Source of the DNA: Virgibacillus sp. MSJ-26
Lineage (GTDB): Bacteria > Bacillota > Bacilli > Bacillales > Amphibacillaceae
DNA: 64,000 bases
Assembly: GCF_018918075.1 (NCBI RefSeq)
Contig: NZ_JAHLPW010000004.1
Span: forward strand, 241,080 to 305,079
Direction of reading: 5' to 3'
The translations under genes were made by a program, and so were the position numbers. The notes under the pieces are model-generated. The model was given only the letters and a program-made list of their open reading frames with translations. It made no database searches and was not told the origin of the DNA. This document shows, in pieces, positions 8,814 through 17,532 of the stretch. How positions within the stretch are numbered: position 1 is the stretch's first letter; every line of letters begins with the position of its first letter.

Positions 8814-9173
8814 CTAATACCAAGCATTCATGCCGCCTTTTACGTTGTAAATTTGGTTGAACCCTTGTTTCTTTAATATTTTTGCTGCTCTTGCGCTACG
8901 CATGCCACTTTGGCAGATAACAACGGTCTCTTTACCTTTATCCAATTCATTAATCTTTTTCGGTAAAGCAGCAAGGGGAATATTTTTAAAACGTTTGGCA
9001 TGATTTGTCTTATATTCGCCAGGTGTCCTGACATCGATCAACTGAATTTGTTTATCTTTTAACTTATCCTTAGCTTCTTGTACTGTTATATTGTTAACAC
9101 CCTTCGTAGGCGTGAAACGATTAATTATAAATATGACTAACAAAATAATAATTAGCCATGAGAAAATACTCAT
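8814..9173 (-). CDS. membrane-anchored rhodanese-like protein
   Basis: 119 residues: an N-terminal transmembrane segment (about 4-19, FSWLIIILLVIFIINRF) and then a rhodanese domain with LIDVRTPGEY and the active-site loop CQSGMRS. The domain probably faces the cytoplasm, holding a sulfurtransferase at the membrane. Operon position is between the CoA-disulfide reductase (17 bases upstream) and a soluble rhodanese (15 bases downstream). The paralogue at 45287-45646 has the same architecture. Confidence 0.92.
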   Translation of the reverse strand: MSIFSWLIIILLVIFIINRFTPTKGVNNITVQEAKDKLKDKQIQLIDVRTPGEYKTNHAKRFKNIPLAALPKKINELDKGKETVVICQSGMRSARAAKILKKQGFNQIYNVKGGMNAWY

Positions 9174-9190
9174 CTGACCCTCTCCTCTGC

Positions 9191-10891
9191 TTACCTAAAA
9201 TTATACTCGGTAACAATCTTTTCTCTATCAGTCGTGATATCATTATAGTATTCATATAGATTAATTCCTAAATAAGAACCGGAAATGTTATAGACATTTT
9301 GATAGCCTAAATTTCTTAAAGCGATAACCATATTGTAACTTCGCTGACCTGAACGGCAATGGATATAGACAGGACGATCATTTGGGATTTCATCTAAACG
9401 TTGTCTAAATTCACTTAATGGAATATTGATCGAGTTTATCAAATGACCAGTCTGGTATTCATTCTTTTCACGAGCATCAATAATGAACGCATCTTCTTCT
9501 ATAAGCTCACGGACTTGGGATACTTTCACTTCTTCATAACGACCGTAAAGAAGATTGAGTCCTACTAATGCCGCATGATTCACTACATCTTTTGCTGTAC
9601 CGAGCATTGGTGAATAACTTAATTCAAGGTCTTTTAAATCTTCAAGTGTGCCATTCATTGTAATCATCGTAGCAATGACATCAATTCGCTTATCCACGTT
9701 ACCTTTACCAATAGCTTGTGCACCTAAAATCTTACCAGTCGTTACTTCATACACTAATTTAAAATGCATTGGATTGCTGTTTGGCATGAGGCTTACTTTA
9801 TCTCCTGGCATAACGTAAACATAGTCGTGCTTGAAGCCTGCTTGGTCTGCCATTTTAGCGTTCAAGCCGGTTGATGCAGCATTCAAATCGAACATATGAA
9901 TAGATGAAGAACCAATGACACCTAGATTTCGACTAGGGATGCCGTACATATGATCAGCCGCTGCACGTGCTTGTTTTTGCGCAGGTCCAGCAAGCGCCAG
10001 ACGTGTTGGTTTGTGTAATTGACGGTGATACACCTCAATCGCATCCCCCACTGCATAAATATCCTTATCATTAGTTAAATAATGCTGATTTACTTTAATG
10101 GCTCCTGTTTCACCAATTTCGAGACCTGCTCCCTCTGCCAATTTCCTTTCCGGTCTAACGCCAATCGCTAACACCACTGCTTCAGCACCGACTTGTTTGC
10201 CGGATTGGGTCTTAATGTAGCCATCACCGATTGTATCTAATCCATCATTTAAAATAAGATCGACCCCATGATCCACCATTTCTTTATGAAGGATTTGTGC
10301 CATATCATAGTCATAAGGCGCCATCACTTGGTCAGCGAATTCCACCAATGATACATTTACATTGTAATCGGCCAAGCGGAAGTTTTCAGCTACTTCAACA
10401 CCAATAAACCCACCACCAATGACTGCAATGTTTTTCACATTATTTAACTTAACGAATGACATGATTTTCTCAATATCCACGACATTACGTACCGTAAACA
10501 CGTTCGGATTATTAATCCCTTCAAGAGGCGGCTTGATTGGACTTGCTCCGGGTGAAAGAACTAACTTATCATAGCTTTCATCATAAGTTTGCTCGGTTAA
10601 AAGGTCTCTAACCGTAATTGTTTTTACCTCACGATTAATTTGAATAACTTCTTGATTTACTCGTGCTTCAATATTGTAGCGATTTTTAAAGGTGTTTGGA
10701 TTCATTAACACGAGTTTCTCACTATCTTCCACAATACCGCTTAAATGATAGGGTAAAGAACAATTTGAAAAGGAAACATGAGGACCTTTTTCAAACATAA
10801 TAACTTCGGCATTTTCATCTAGCCTTCTAACTCTAGCTGCAGTAGAAGCTCCTCCTGCAACACCGCCGACAACTAATACCTTTTCGCTCAT
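9191..10891 (-). CDS. cdr: CoA-disulfide reductase with C-terminal rhodanese domain (copy 1)
   Basis: 566-residue flavoprotein of the CoADR-RHD type. The FAD-binding motif VVGGVAGGAS is at residues 7-16, the single active-site Cys44 is in SFSNCSLPYH, a central NAD(P)H-binding Rossmann motif is IGGGFIGVE, and the C-terminal rhodanese domain (about 465-560) carries Cys512 in HCRSGQRS. It reduces CoA disulfide and CoA/glutathione persulfides using NAD(P)H. The paralogue at 46649-48343 differs here by a two-residue insertion (NV) just after the Rossmann motif, caused by a 6-base tandem repeat near 10350-10362. First gene of its operon, under a CstR-type promoter. Confidence 0.95.
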   Translation of the reverse strand: MSEKVLVVGGVAGGASTAARVRRLDENAEVIMFEKGPHVSFSNCSLPYHLSGIVEDSEKLVLMNPNTFKNRYNIEARVNQEVIQINREVKTITVRDLLTEQTYDESYDKLVLSPGASPIKPPLEGINNPNVFTVRNVVDIEKIMSFVKLNNVKNIAVIGGGFIGVEVAENFRLADYNVNVSLVEFADQVMAPYDYDMAQILHKEMVDHGVDLILNDGLDTIGDGYIKTQSGKQVGAEAVVLAIGVRPERKLAEGAGLEIGETGAIKVNQHYLTNDKDIYAVGDAIEVYHRQLHKPTRLALAGPAQKQARAAADHMYGIPSRNLGVIGSSSIHMFDLNAASTGLNAKMADQAGFKHDYVYVMPGDKVSLMPNSNPMHFKLVYEVTTGKILGAQAIGKGNVDKRIDVIATMITMNGTLEDLKDLELSYSPMLGTAKDVVNHAALVGLNLLYGRYEEVKVSQVRELIEEDAFIIDAREKNEYQTGHLINSINIPLSEFRQRLDEIPNDRPVYIHCRSGQRSYNMVIALRNLGYQNVYNISGSYLGINLYEYYNDITTDREKIVTEYNFR

Positions 10892-10994
10892 AAAATCTCT
10901 CCTTTAGTCAATCTACTTTGTATTCATTTAAAATTTTCTATCCGAAGAATATATATTTTGGAATATAACTATATAATAATTTATTCGCACCAAT

Positions 10995-11023
10995 ACTATA
11001 TACCCCTATGGGTAATAAGTCAA
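10995..11023 (-). promoter_or_regulatory. sigma-A promoter with CstR-type operator in the spacer (sulfur operon 1)
   Basis: Read on the minus strand, TTGACT (11018-11023) and TATAGT (10995-11000) are separated by exactly 17 bases. The spacer is the near-palindrome TACCCATAGGGGTA (11001-11014). The same layout occurs at 46471-46499 and 52163-52191. CsoR/CstR repressors bind such G-tract inverted repeats, and a repressor there would block polymerase directly. cstR itself lies 35 kb away at 45824. Confidence 0.8.
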
Positions 11024-11050
11024 CATTCATAACTTATCATATTGAACAAC

Positions 11051-11089
11051 AAAGCCGCCAGAAAAGAGTAAACCTCTTTTCTGGCGGCT
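11051..11089 (-). terminator. terminator of the D-lactate dehydrogenase gene
   Basis: Perfect 15-bp stem, GCCGCCAGAAAAGAG (11054-11068) with CTCTTTTCTGGCGGC (11074-11088), followed on the minus strand by a T-rich tail. Confidence 0.85.
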
Positions 11090-11136
11090 TCGTAAATATT
11101 TAAAAACAGATAAGCAACTTACCCTATTGAGAACTT

Positions 11137-12141
11137 TTAATTAACCCTCGTCTCACAAGTGCCTGTTTTAATGACGGATAAAGCTGCATCTAAACCGCCC
11201 TCCACCAAATTTTGCACGGCAATATCTGTGTAAAAAGCGATATGAGGCGTGAGAATGACGTCATCGCGCTCCATTAATTCAATCATCATGGGATCTGTGA
11301 TTTCTTTATCACGACAATCCTTAGGAAAATAGATACTTTCATTTTCATAGGTGTCTAGGGCCGCTCCAAATAGTTTACCAGAATCCAATGCTCTTAGTAA
11401 TGCCTTCGTATCAACAATGGACCCCCTTGCCGTATTGACGAAGACTGCATCCTGCTTAAATGCACCAAATAAGTCTTCATTAAATAAGTGATAATTATCA
11501 TCTGTCGCAGGCATATGAATGGAAACGATATCTGCATGCTTCACCGCATCTTCCACACTATCTTTGTACTCAAGATATTCCTTAGCCTGTTCATTTGGGT
11601 ATAAATCATAGCCCACTACTTTACAGCCAAATGCCTTAAAAATTCTAGCGGTTATTTGACCGATCCGGCCTGTTCCAATAATGGCGACTTCCAAACTTTT
11701 AACTTCTCTTGACATAATCGGCTTTTGCCATCTGAAGTCCTGTTCTTTTACTTTTTGATCAATTAAATGAGTCTTACGAACAAGTTGAAGTGCTGACGTA
11801 ACCGCATACTCTGCGATTGAATTAGGTGAATAGCTTGGCACATTCGAAATAATAATATTACTTTTACGAGCCTGTTCAAGATTATACATATCAAATCCCG
11901 CACTACGCTGAGCAATTTGCTTAATACCTAATTCGTTTAAACGCTCATAAACACCTTCATCAAACTTAATTGATTGCTGTGTCGTCACACCATCATAACC
12001 CTTTAATTGCTCGACTGTGTCAAGAGTCAAAATATCCGTAGAAAAAGTGACCTCTACATTATTTTTTTCCGCCCACTCTTTTGCAGCAGCTCTTTCATCA
12101 TCACGAACACCAAACATCATGATTTTCATCATTTTAATCAC
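11137..12141 (-). CDS. D-lactate dehydrogenase (D-2-hydroxyacid dehydrogenase)
   Basis: 334 residues, the usual D-LDH length. The NAD-binding motif GTGRIGQITARIF is central, followed by the D-2-hydroxyacid signatures VNTARGSIVD and the catalytic Arg/Glu/His set, with His in LTPHIAFYT. It reduces pyruvate to D-lactate in fermentation. The start is GTG at 12141 with AGAGGAAA just upstream; an ATG at 12132 is an alternative. It is monocistronic, with a strong terminator, divergent from the chemoreceptor. Confidence 0.93.
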   Translation of the reverse strand: MIKMMKIMMFGVRDDERAAAKEWAEKNNVEVTFSTDILTLDTVEQLKGYDGVTTQQSIKFDEGVYERLNELGIKQIAQRSAGFDMYNLEQARKSNIIISNVPSYSPNSIAEYAVTSALQLVRKTHLIDQKVKEQDFRWQKPIMSREVKSLEVAIIGTGRIGQITARIFKAFGCKVVGYDLYPNEQAKEYLEYKDSVEDAVKHADIVSIHMPATDDNYHLFNEDLFGAFKQDAVFVNTARGSIVDTKALLRALDSGKLFGAALDTYENESIYFPKDCRDKEITDPMMIELMERDDVILTPHIAFYTDIAVQNLVEGGLDAALSVIKTGTCETRVN

Positions 12142-12501
12142 ACTTTCCTCTATTGTAAATTTTAGTATTACTAGAAATGCGACTCAATATCCCATCAAAT
12201 ATTCAATTACTATAAATTAATAATAACATTTTGTGATTAATTTCACAATATTTAAAGCATGTTTACAGTAAATAGTGTTAATTTATTCACAAATTGGTCT
12301 AAATTAAAATGGATACCAGTATTTCCGAACTTCGAGGATCCGATATTGCTTTAACTCCTCCTTTTCCATGAATCAAGTTATCCCCCAGTTGGAGATTAAG
12401 AGAAGTACGTCTATGGCATTTACCGTTATGAACTACATTTATTAATTATTACGTCGATATATTAAAGAGCATCAATTTACCTACACAGGAGTGAACCAAT
12501 A
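12142..12501. other. intergenic region with divergent promoters
   Basis: 360 bases between ldh and the chemoreceptor gene. It is AT-rich and has no credible reading frame. The only motif recognised is a sigma-D-like promoter, listed separately at 12434-12460. Confidence 0.5.
12434..12460 (+). promoter_or_regulatory. candidate sigma-D (motility) promoter of the chemoreceptor
   Basis: TACA (12434-12437), 15 bases, then GTCGATAT (12453-12460). This is close to the sigma-D consensus TAAA-N15-GCCGATAT used for flagellar and chemotaxis genes, and it stands 42 bases before the MCP start. Confidence 0.45.
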
Positions 12502-14205
12502 ATGAAAAAACGCATTAACTTTAATTTTAAAAGTATACGTACTAAGATTCTAGCCGGCTTTAGTATCGTATTAATTGTATTACTTTTAATAGCCGCAGCT
12601 AATCTAAATTCAATCCGGCAGTCGAATAATCTAACAAATGATATGTTAGAAAATGAATATGCTCCACTTATCACTGATAAAGATATGATTATTAACATGC
12701 AAGAACGATCGTCATTATTACGTGGCTACATATTATATGGAGACACATTTTTAAAGAATGAATTTAATGACGGCATCGAGGCATCATTTGAGTTAGAAGA
12801 GAAGTTCGTTAAGATGAGTGCCGATCAAGAGAAAGCAGAAGAAATTATTAATAAAAAAATAGAATGGGGCAACCTGACAGATAAAGTCATTGATTCGTAT
12901 GAAGAGGGGAATAAGCAGCGTGCCCAAGACCTCATGGCTTCCATGGTACGGCCTTTGGAAGCAGAAATCACTGCTGACCTAGAAGAAATGGCCAGTGAAA
13001 GACAATCTGAAGCAGATGCAGCAAAAAAACAGATGAAGAATTACGGTACCTTGAACTTTTGGGTAACATTATTAATCACAGTTGTTGCATTGGTGCTTGG
13101 TATTATTGTGGCACTCATTACTGCTAATAGTATCAGAAGAGGTATTGTTAGGGTTATGGATCGCATGAATAAGATTGCTGATGGGGATCTTACTGACACG
13201 GCATTGGAATCTTCGTCAAAGGATGAAGTTGGCCAATTGATAGCAGCAACCAACACCATGACAGACAATACGCGCAATTTACTAACTGAAATAAACAACG
13301 TATCCACTTCGGTCTCTGCCCAAAGTGAAGAAATGTCACAAGCTGCAGATGAAGTAAAAGCTGGGACTGAACAAGTTGCCGTTACCATGGAAGAACTAGC
13401 TTCAGGAACGGAAACACAAGCCAACAGTGCAAGCAATCTTTCTTCTAATATGTCAATATTTACAGCTAAAGCCGAAGAAGCGAATGATAACGGTAAAAAT
13501 GCGATACAGTCTTCTAAAGACGTACAGCAAATGACAAACGAAGGAACTCAGTTAATGGACGCCTCAACGAAACAAATGGAAACAATAAATGAAATCGTTC
13601 ATGAAGCAGTAAACAAAATGAGCAAGTTAGAGCAGCACTCCGAGGAGATTTCAGAATTAGTATCTGTGATTAAAAAAATTGCTGAACAAACTAACTTGTT
13701 AGCATTAAATGCCGCTATAGAAGCAGCTAGAGCAGGTGAACATGGAAAAGGCTTCGCGGTTGTAGCGGATGAAGTACGGAAATTAGCTGAGCAAGTAGCA
13801 GATTCTGTTTCCCATATCACTAGCATCGTTAGTAATATTCAAGAAGAATCATCTAATGTCGCAAAATCATTAGAAGAAGGCTACAGCGAAGTTGAAGAGG
13901 GAACCGCTCAAATAGAAAAAACTGCCCATACATTCGGTGATATCAGTAAATCTATTAAGACAATGAATAGCAATATTGAAGTGATCACTACCAATTTGGC
14001 AGACATTGCTTCAAGTAGTCAAGACATGAATAACTCCATCGAAGAGATTGCCTCTGTCTCAGAAGAAGCCGCAGCAGGCGTTGAACAAACAGCTGCTTCT
14101 GCACAACAATCAAGTAGCTCCATGCAAGAAGTTGCCGGAAGCTCAGAACAACTAGCTCAAATGGCAGATCAACTTAATAAACTTGTTAATAGGTTTAAAA
14201 TTTAA
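12502..14205 (+). CDS. methyl-accepting chemotaxis protein
   Basis: 567-residue chemoreceptor. Order: cytoplasmic start, TM1 (about 14-33), an extracellular four-helix-type sensor of about 145 residues, TM2 (about 182-208), a HAMP domain (about 209-262), and a long coiled-coil signalling domain. The signalling tip is visible as [19 protein letters not shown] and [15 protein letters not shown] (about 395-432), which contacts CheA/CheW. It senses an unknown ligand and controls flagellar rotation. AGGAGTGAACCAATA precedes the ATG. It stands alone, followed by a strong terminator. Confidence 0.95.
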   Translation: MKKRINFNFKSIRTKILAGFSIVLIVLLLIAAANLNSIRQSNNLTNDMLENEYAPLITDKDMIINMQERSSLLRGYILYGDTFLKNEFNDGIEASFELEEKFVKMSADQEKAEEIINKKIEWGNLTDKVIDSYEEGNKQRAQDLMASMVRPLEAEITADLEEMASERQSEADAAKKQMKNYGTLNFWVTLLITVVALVLGIIVALITANSIRRGIVRVMDRMNKIADGDLTDTALESSSKDEVGQLIAATNTMTDNTRNLLTEINNVSTSVSAQSEEMSQAADEVKAGTEQVAVTMEELASGTETQANSASNLSSNMSIFTAKAEEANDNGKNAIQSSKDVQQMTNEGTQLMDASTKQMETINEIVHEAVNKMSKLEQHSEEISELVSVIKKIAEQTNLLALNAAIEAARAGEHGKGFAVVADEVRKLAEQVADSVSHITSIVSNIQEESSNVAKSLEEGYSEVEEGTAQIEKTAHTFGDISKSIKTMNSNIEVITTNLADIASSSQDMNNSIEEIASVSEEAAAGVEQTAASAQQSSSSMQEVAGSSEQLAQMADQLNKLVNRFKI

Positions 14206-14218
14206 TAGAAATTATGCT

Positions 14219-14258
14219 ATGCCTATAATCGCAACGTCGATTATAGGCGCTTTTTATT
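14219..14258 (+). terminator. terminator of the chemoreceptor gene
   Basis: GCCTATAATCG (14221-14231) pairs perfectly with CGATTATAGGC (14238-14248), then T5. Confidence 0.88.
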
Positions 14259-14478
14259 TGTGAAATGTTAAGAGGAAATTCAGTCAATCAACTACACATA
14301 TATGCACCCCACTTAAACAAGACATAAACAATTGAACAACGCACTGCACAAGGCATTTAAAAGTTCGTAATTTGCTTAACATTAGTGCGTTCTATAATTA
14401 AAATAAAATAAAATAACTTTAAATATTGAACATTATATTCACTAATGATATTATTGTTCGTGAAATGATAGATATCAC

Positions 14479-14551
14479 ACTTCGTATAATCCTGGTAATA
14501 TGGACCGGGAGTTTCTACAGAGTAACCATAAATTACTCTACTATGGACGGT
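14479..14551 (+). ncRNA. purine riboswitch aptamer, guanine class
   Basis: Conserved purine aptamer elements are in order: TATAAT, the P2 helix CCTGGT/ACCGGG with loop AATATGG, junction GTTTCTAC, the P3 helix AGAGTAA/TTACTCT with loop CCATAAA, and junction ACTATGG. The base that reads the ligand is C (ACTATG), which specifies guanine/hypoxanthine/xanthine-type ligands; adenine aptamers have U there. It precedes a terminator and an NCS2-like permease gene, so purine binding should shut off purine uptake genes. Confidence 0.88.
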
Positions 14552-14557
14552 GCTCAT

Positions 14558-14602
14558 TGCCTAAAAGCCCTTCCACGAAAGGCTTTTTTGTCTTTTTAGG
14601 CA
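14558..14602 (+). terminator. riboswitch-controlled terminator
   Basis: AAAAGCC (14563-14569) pairs with GGCTTTT (14581-14587), followed by T residues. An outer TGCCTAAAA/TTTTTAGGCA pairing can extend the hairpin. It is the expected expression platform of the preceding aptamer. Confidence 0.75.
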
Positions 14603-14637
14603 CTTTTCTAGGTTCGGAGGTAAAAAGGAGTTTTCAA

Positions 14638-15708
14638 ATGGATGTAATTAAAGACTTACTTGCAGCGATAAGTGGTGTCCTCAACGGGCTACCACAGGGA
14701 TTACTTGCCATGACATTCGGTTTTGCATCTGTTCCGACAGCCATTGCTTTCGTTATTGGTGCATTCGGAAATACACTTACAAGCAATGTCGCCGTTATTT
14801 CATTTCAAGCAGAAACTATTACTGTAGCTGGCACATTGGGAAAAAATATTAGGGAACGTTTATCCATGATTTTTTTCGGTGCACTAATTATGCTTGTTAT
14901 CGGGTTATTTGGCTTAATGGAAACCATTATTACTTGGATTGGACCAATCATTACTAATGGTATGATGGCTGGTGTTGGAATTATGCTCGCTAAGGTTGCC
15001 TGGGATATGTCAAAGAATGACAGAGTCGTAGGTATCTCATCATTAATCAGTGCATTGATTGTTTACATGGCAACAACAGACCTTGTTTACACGATTACTA
15101 TATCCGTTATTTTATCTAGTATAATTCACTATTTCATGGAAAAAGACAAAGTAGGGGTTACAGAGAATGTAAAAGAGGATAAGTTTAAACTGCAGAAACT
15201 CATCGTAAACCCTGCCGTTATTCGCGGGGCATTCGCAATGGCCTGTTTGAACATTGGAGCTAACATCGCTTTTGGTAAAATAAATGGAGATATTGCTGAT
15301 TCAACTGTCAACGTAGACACCATTACGATGATTAGTAGTCTTGCAGATATGGCTTCTGCTTTATTTGGCGGTGGACCTGTTGAAGTTGTGATATCTGCTA
15401 CGGCAAGTGCACCACATGCCGTGTTAGCAGGCGTCATTATGATGGTCATCATGGCTATCATCTTATTTTTGAAGCTACTACCTAAAATAGGTAAATATGT
15501 ACCTAGCGCCTCAATCGTTGGCTTTTTGTTTGTATTGGGAGCGATTGTTACTTTACCAGACAATGCGCAAGCTGCTCTTACAGGTGACGCATCTGGGTCT
15601 AGTCTCGTTGGTGGGATGACAATGGTTGTCACAGCAATTTCTGACCCATTTCTAGGTATGCTTTCAGGTGTAATTATACAATTTTTATTAGGAATTTTCG
15701 GAGTTTAA
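14638..15708 (+). CDS. NCS2-like purine permease
   Basis: 356-residue, very hydrophobic protein with about 10-12 membrane segments and the general look of xanthine/uracil/AzgA-type permeases (GLLAMTFGFASVPTA near the N-terminus, FGGGPVEVVISATASA in the middle). It is shorter than classic NCS2 members (about 430). The ATG at 14638 is preferred because GGAGGTAAAAAGGAG lies before it; the longer frame starts inside the riboswitch. It is controlled by a guanine-class riboswitch and followed 18 bases later by a phosphoribosyltransferase, so the pair probably imports and salvages a purine base. Exact substrate unknown. Confidence 0.85.
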   Translation: MDVIKDLLAAISGVLNGLPQGLLAMTFGFASVPTAIAFVIGAFGNTLTSNVAVISFQAETITVAGTLGKNIRERLSMIFFGALIMLVIGLFGLMETIITWIGPIITNGMMAGVGIMLAKVAWDMSKNDRVVGISSLISALIVYMATTDLVYTITISVILSSIIHYFMEKDKVGVTENVKEDKFKLQKLIVNPAVIRGAFAMACLNIGANIAFGKINGDIADSTVNVDTITMISSLADMASALFGGGPVEVVISATASAPHAVLAGVIMMVIMAIILFLKLLPKIGKYVPSASIVGFLFVLGAIVTLPDNAQAALTGDASGSSLVGGMTMVVTAISDPFLGMLSGVIIQFLLGIFGV

Positions 15709-15726
15709 AAATTGGGAGGTATAACC

Positions 15727-16260
15727 ATGGAAACCTATAAACTAAGTGTAGCTGGGGTTACACGCTATTTACCTATCATTCCAATAAATGATCAGATAAA
15801 AATAGCTAGTTTTGTTGTTTTGGGTGATACAGAACTGGTCACTGCCGCAGCACCAGCTTTGGCAGAAAAATTACCAGAGGCAGATATACTAGTAACAGCT
15901 GAAGCAAAGGGCATTCCGTTTGTCCACGAAATTTCGAAAGTATTGAACATGACACATTACGTCGTAGCTAGAAAAAGTGCGAAAGCTTACATGGAAAACC
16001 CATTAATACATGAAGTGAATTCCATTACAACACAAGAGGCACAAATATTATGTCTTGATCAACTGGATGTTAAACTGATTAAAGGGAAACGTGTTGCATT
16101 AATCGATGACGTTATCAGCACGGGAGAGTCCATGAAAGCCCTTGAAGAACTCGTTCAAAAAGCTGGTGCAGATATTGTCGCTAAAGCAGCCATTCTCGCT
16201 GAAGGAGATGCAGCAAACAAGGATGATATTCTGTATCTGGAAAAACTACCGATTTTCTAG
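15727..16260 (+). CDS. purine phosphoribosyltransferase-like protein
   Basis: 177-residue type I PRTase. The PRPP-binding motif VALIDDVISTGESM lies at about residues 119-132, and an upstream loop VTAEAKGIPF matches adenine-PRTase-like proteins. It would convert a free purine base and PRPP to a nucleotide. The ATG at 15727 is chosen since GGGAGGTATAACC directly precedes it. It lies 18 bases after the permease in the same riboswitch-controlled unit. The guanine-class aptamer sits awkwardly with an adenine-PRTase label, so the base specificity is left open. Confidence 0.85.
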   Translation: METYKLSVAGVTRYLPIIPINDQIKIASFVVLGDTELVTAAAPALAEKLPEADILVTAEAKGIPFVHEISKVLNMTHYVVARKSAKAYMENPLIHEVNSITTQEAQILCLDQLDVKLIKGKRVALIDDVISTGESMKALEELVQKAGADIVAKAAILAEGDAANKDDILYLEKLPIF

Positions 16261-16365
16261 AAAGAATTGAACTGTTGACTCATTGTTTATAATCCTAACT
16301 AGAATATTGTACTTGTAGTAAATCCATATATATCCATTATTTAATGAAATACATACATGGCTCCA

Positions 16366-16497
16366 GGTGAACTACTCTCCACTTAGCTACGCTTGAAGTC
16401 GGAGCTTCTCACTTCCACGACGAAAGCAACCTTTCGTCTCCATGAGCGTTACTTCGGGAAGTTCCTGCCCTAGATGTCCGACAATTCGGAGTTTCTT
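16366..16497 (-). mobile_element. remnant right end of an IS200/IS605-type TnpB element
   Basis: On the minus strand, a frame starting near 16495 reads a stretch like the C-terminus of TnpB (NCRTSRAGTSRSNAHGDE, then a stop at 16409-16411). It is followed by bases ending in GTGGAGAGTAGTTCAC at about 16367-16382, which looks like the right end/omega-RNA region of such elements. No TnpA or TnpB body is left. Identification is by recalled resemblance; the remnant is probably inactive. Confidence 0.55.
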
Positions 16498-16666
16498 TCG
16501 TTACCTTGGATATTTTACGCATGGAAGGATAGCTTGGTTTTCACATTTAGTTTTTCCACGCAACCACATATATCCAGTTATCAAAGAACACTTCATATCT
16601 ATCGCCCTTCACACGCTTGAAGATGGAGACTTCTTGACTGAAAATGTTAAAAAGTGATAGACATTT

Positions 16667-16706
16667 AACCCTAGACAAACTATACGATAGCTTGTCTAGG
16701 GTTTTG
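16667..16706 (+). terminator. strong hairpin terminator
   Basis: AACCCTAGACAA (16667-16678) pairs perfectly with TTGTCTAGGGTT (16692-16703), followed by TTG. It is downstream of the PRTase gene and the IS remnant. Confidence 0.75.
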
Positions 16707-16996
16707 ATTTTCCATGGGTCCCACCGAAAAATCGCCCACCTGTAAGTAATGCTATTTTTTCATTTAGCCTGTAACTCGGGGATTTCTTCTTTGACTAATA
16801 GTGGCATGGATAAGTTACCTTGTTTATGGAGTTCAGTAGTGAAATGATTTTGATTGAAATGTCTGATTATAATATAGCATGACGAACAGGAGTTTTGCAT
16901 AAAAAGAGAAAATACTCCATTGAATATGCGTAGTTGCCATTCATTTTATTGCAAACGCTTACTATTATTTTTTATTATTTATTTTGGTTTTTCCTC

Positions 16997-17025
16997 TTGA
17001 CCTCTTCAAAAAAACGGTATAATAT
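16997..17025 (+). promoter_or_regulatory. sigma-A promoter of the T-box unit
   Basis: TTGACC (16997-17002), then TATAAT (17018-17023, 15-nt spacer) or TAATAT (17020-17025, 17-nt spacer), about 75 bases before the T-box RNA begins. Confidence 0.6.
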
Positions 17026-17099
17026 ATGTAACTAATATCTGAAAATTTTTAAATGATTTTTACCTAAACTTATTTTCCATCAAGATACTATTCAAAAGA

Positions 17100-17412
17100 A
17101 AATAGATTAAATCCTAGACGGGACCTTAGGAATACATCCGTGCATTGACAGAGATCTAAGCAAGGTGAGAGCTTAGAATCGCACCGTATTTCTATTCTCT
17201 TCCCTGAGTGCCGAGTCGAACACTTATAGTAGATTTGGCCAGGTAGTTCCCATTACCTGTTATCAAAAATGGGCTGTTTTAAAAACAGCTGATGAGGCAG
17301 TATTCGTGAGGATACTGTGAATCTGGGTGGTACCGAGGAAAGGAGCTCTTTTCTCCCCAATTCATTCTGCACATAGGCAGAAATGCGTTGAAGGGAGGAA
17401 AGGGCTTTTTTG
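17100..17412 (+). ncRNA. T-box leader (tRNA-sensing riboswitch)
   Basis: The T-box sequence TGGGTGGTACCG is at 17324-17335, preceded by a stem III (CAGTAT/ATACTG near 17298-17318). It is followed by a terminator whose arms (17344-17358 and 17392-17406) can be opened by the T-box bulge. Stem I starts near 17110, with GGAATAC pairing with GTATTTC. The specifier codon cannot be read safely: ATT (Ile) and CTC (Leu) both occur in the likely loop on the 3' side of stem I. The downstream ilvE supports a branched-chain amino acid. Uncharged tRNA should allow read-through into the EIIC-like gene and ilvE. Confidence 0.92.
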
Positions 17413-17532
17413 ATTTAAAATAATAATTTTCGAACCAAAAATGAGAGGTGAAAAGCTGCTAAAGTTTCAACGTAAAAATAACTGAAAAATCAAAATGGTA
17501 TAGCTTAAAAAATAAAATTAGGAGGCAAAAAG

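Larger units (their letters stand above)
16261..17099. other. intergenic region with decayed mobile DNA
   Basis: About 840 bases without an intact gene. It contains the TnpB/IS200-type remnant, a strong terminator hairpin and the T-box promoter, each listed separately. The 71-codon frame at 16442-16657 runs antisense to the remnant and has no ribosome binding site. Confidence 0.6.

Noticed and set aside
12349..12356. CCGATATT as a second sigma-D -10 element
   Set aside because: No TAAA-like -35 at the required 15-base distance; the element at 12453 fits better.
16442..16657. 71-codon plus-strand frame in the gap after the PRTase
   Set aside because: It runs antisense to the TnpB remnant, has no ribosome binding site and has a low-complexity, non-protein-like composition.
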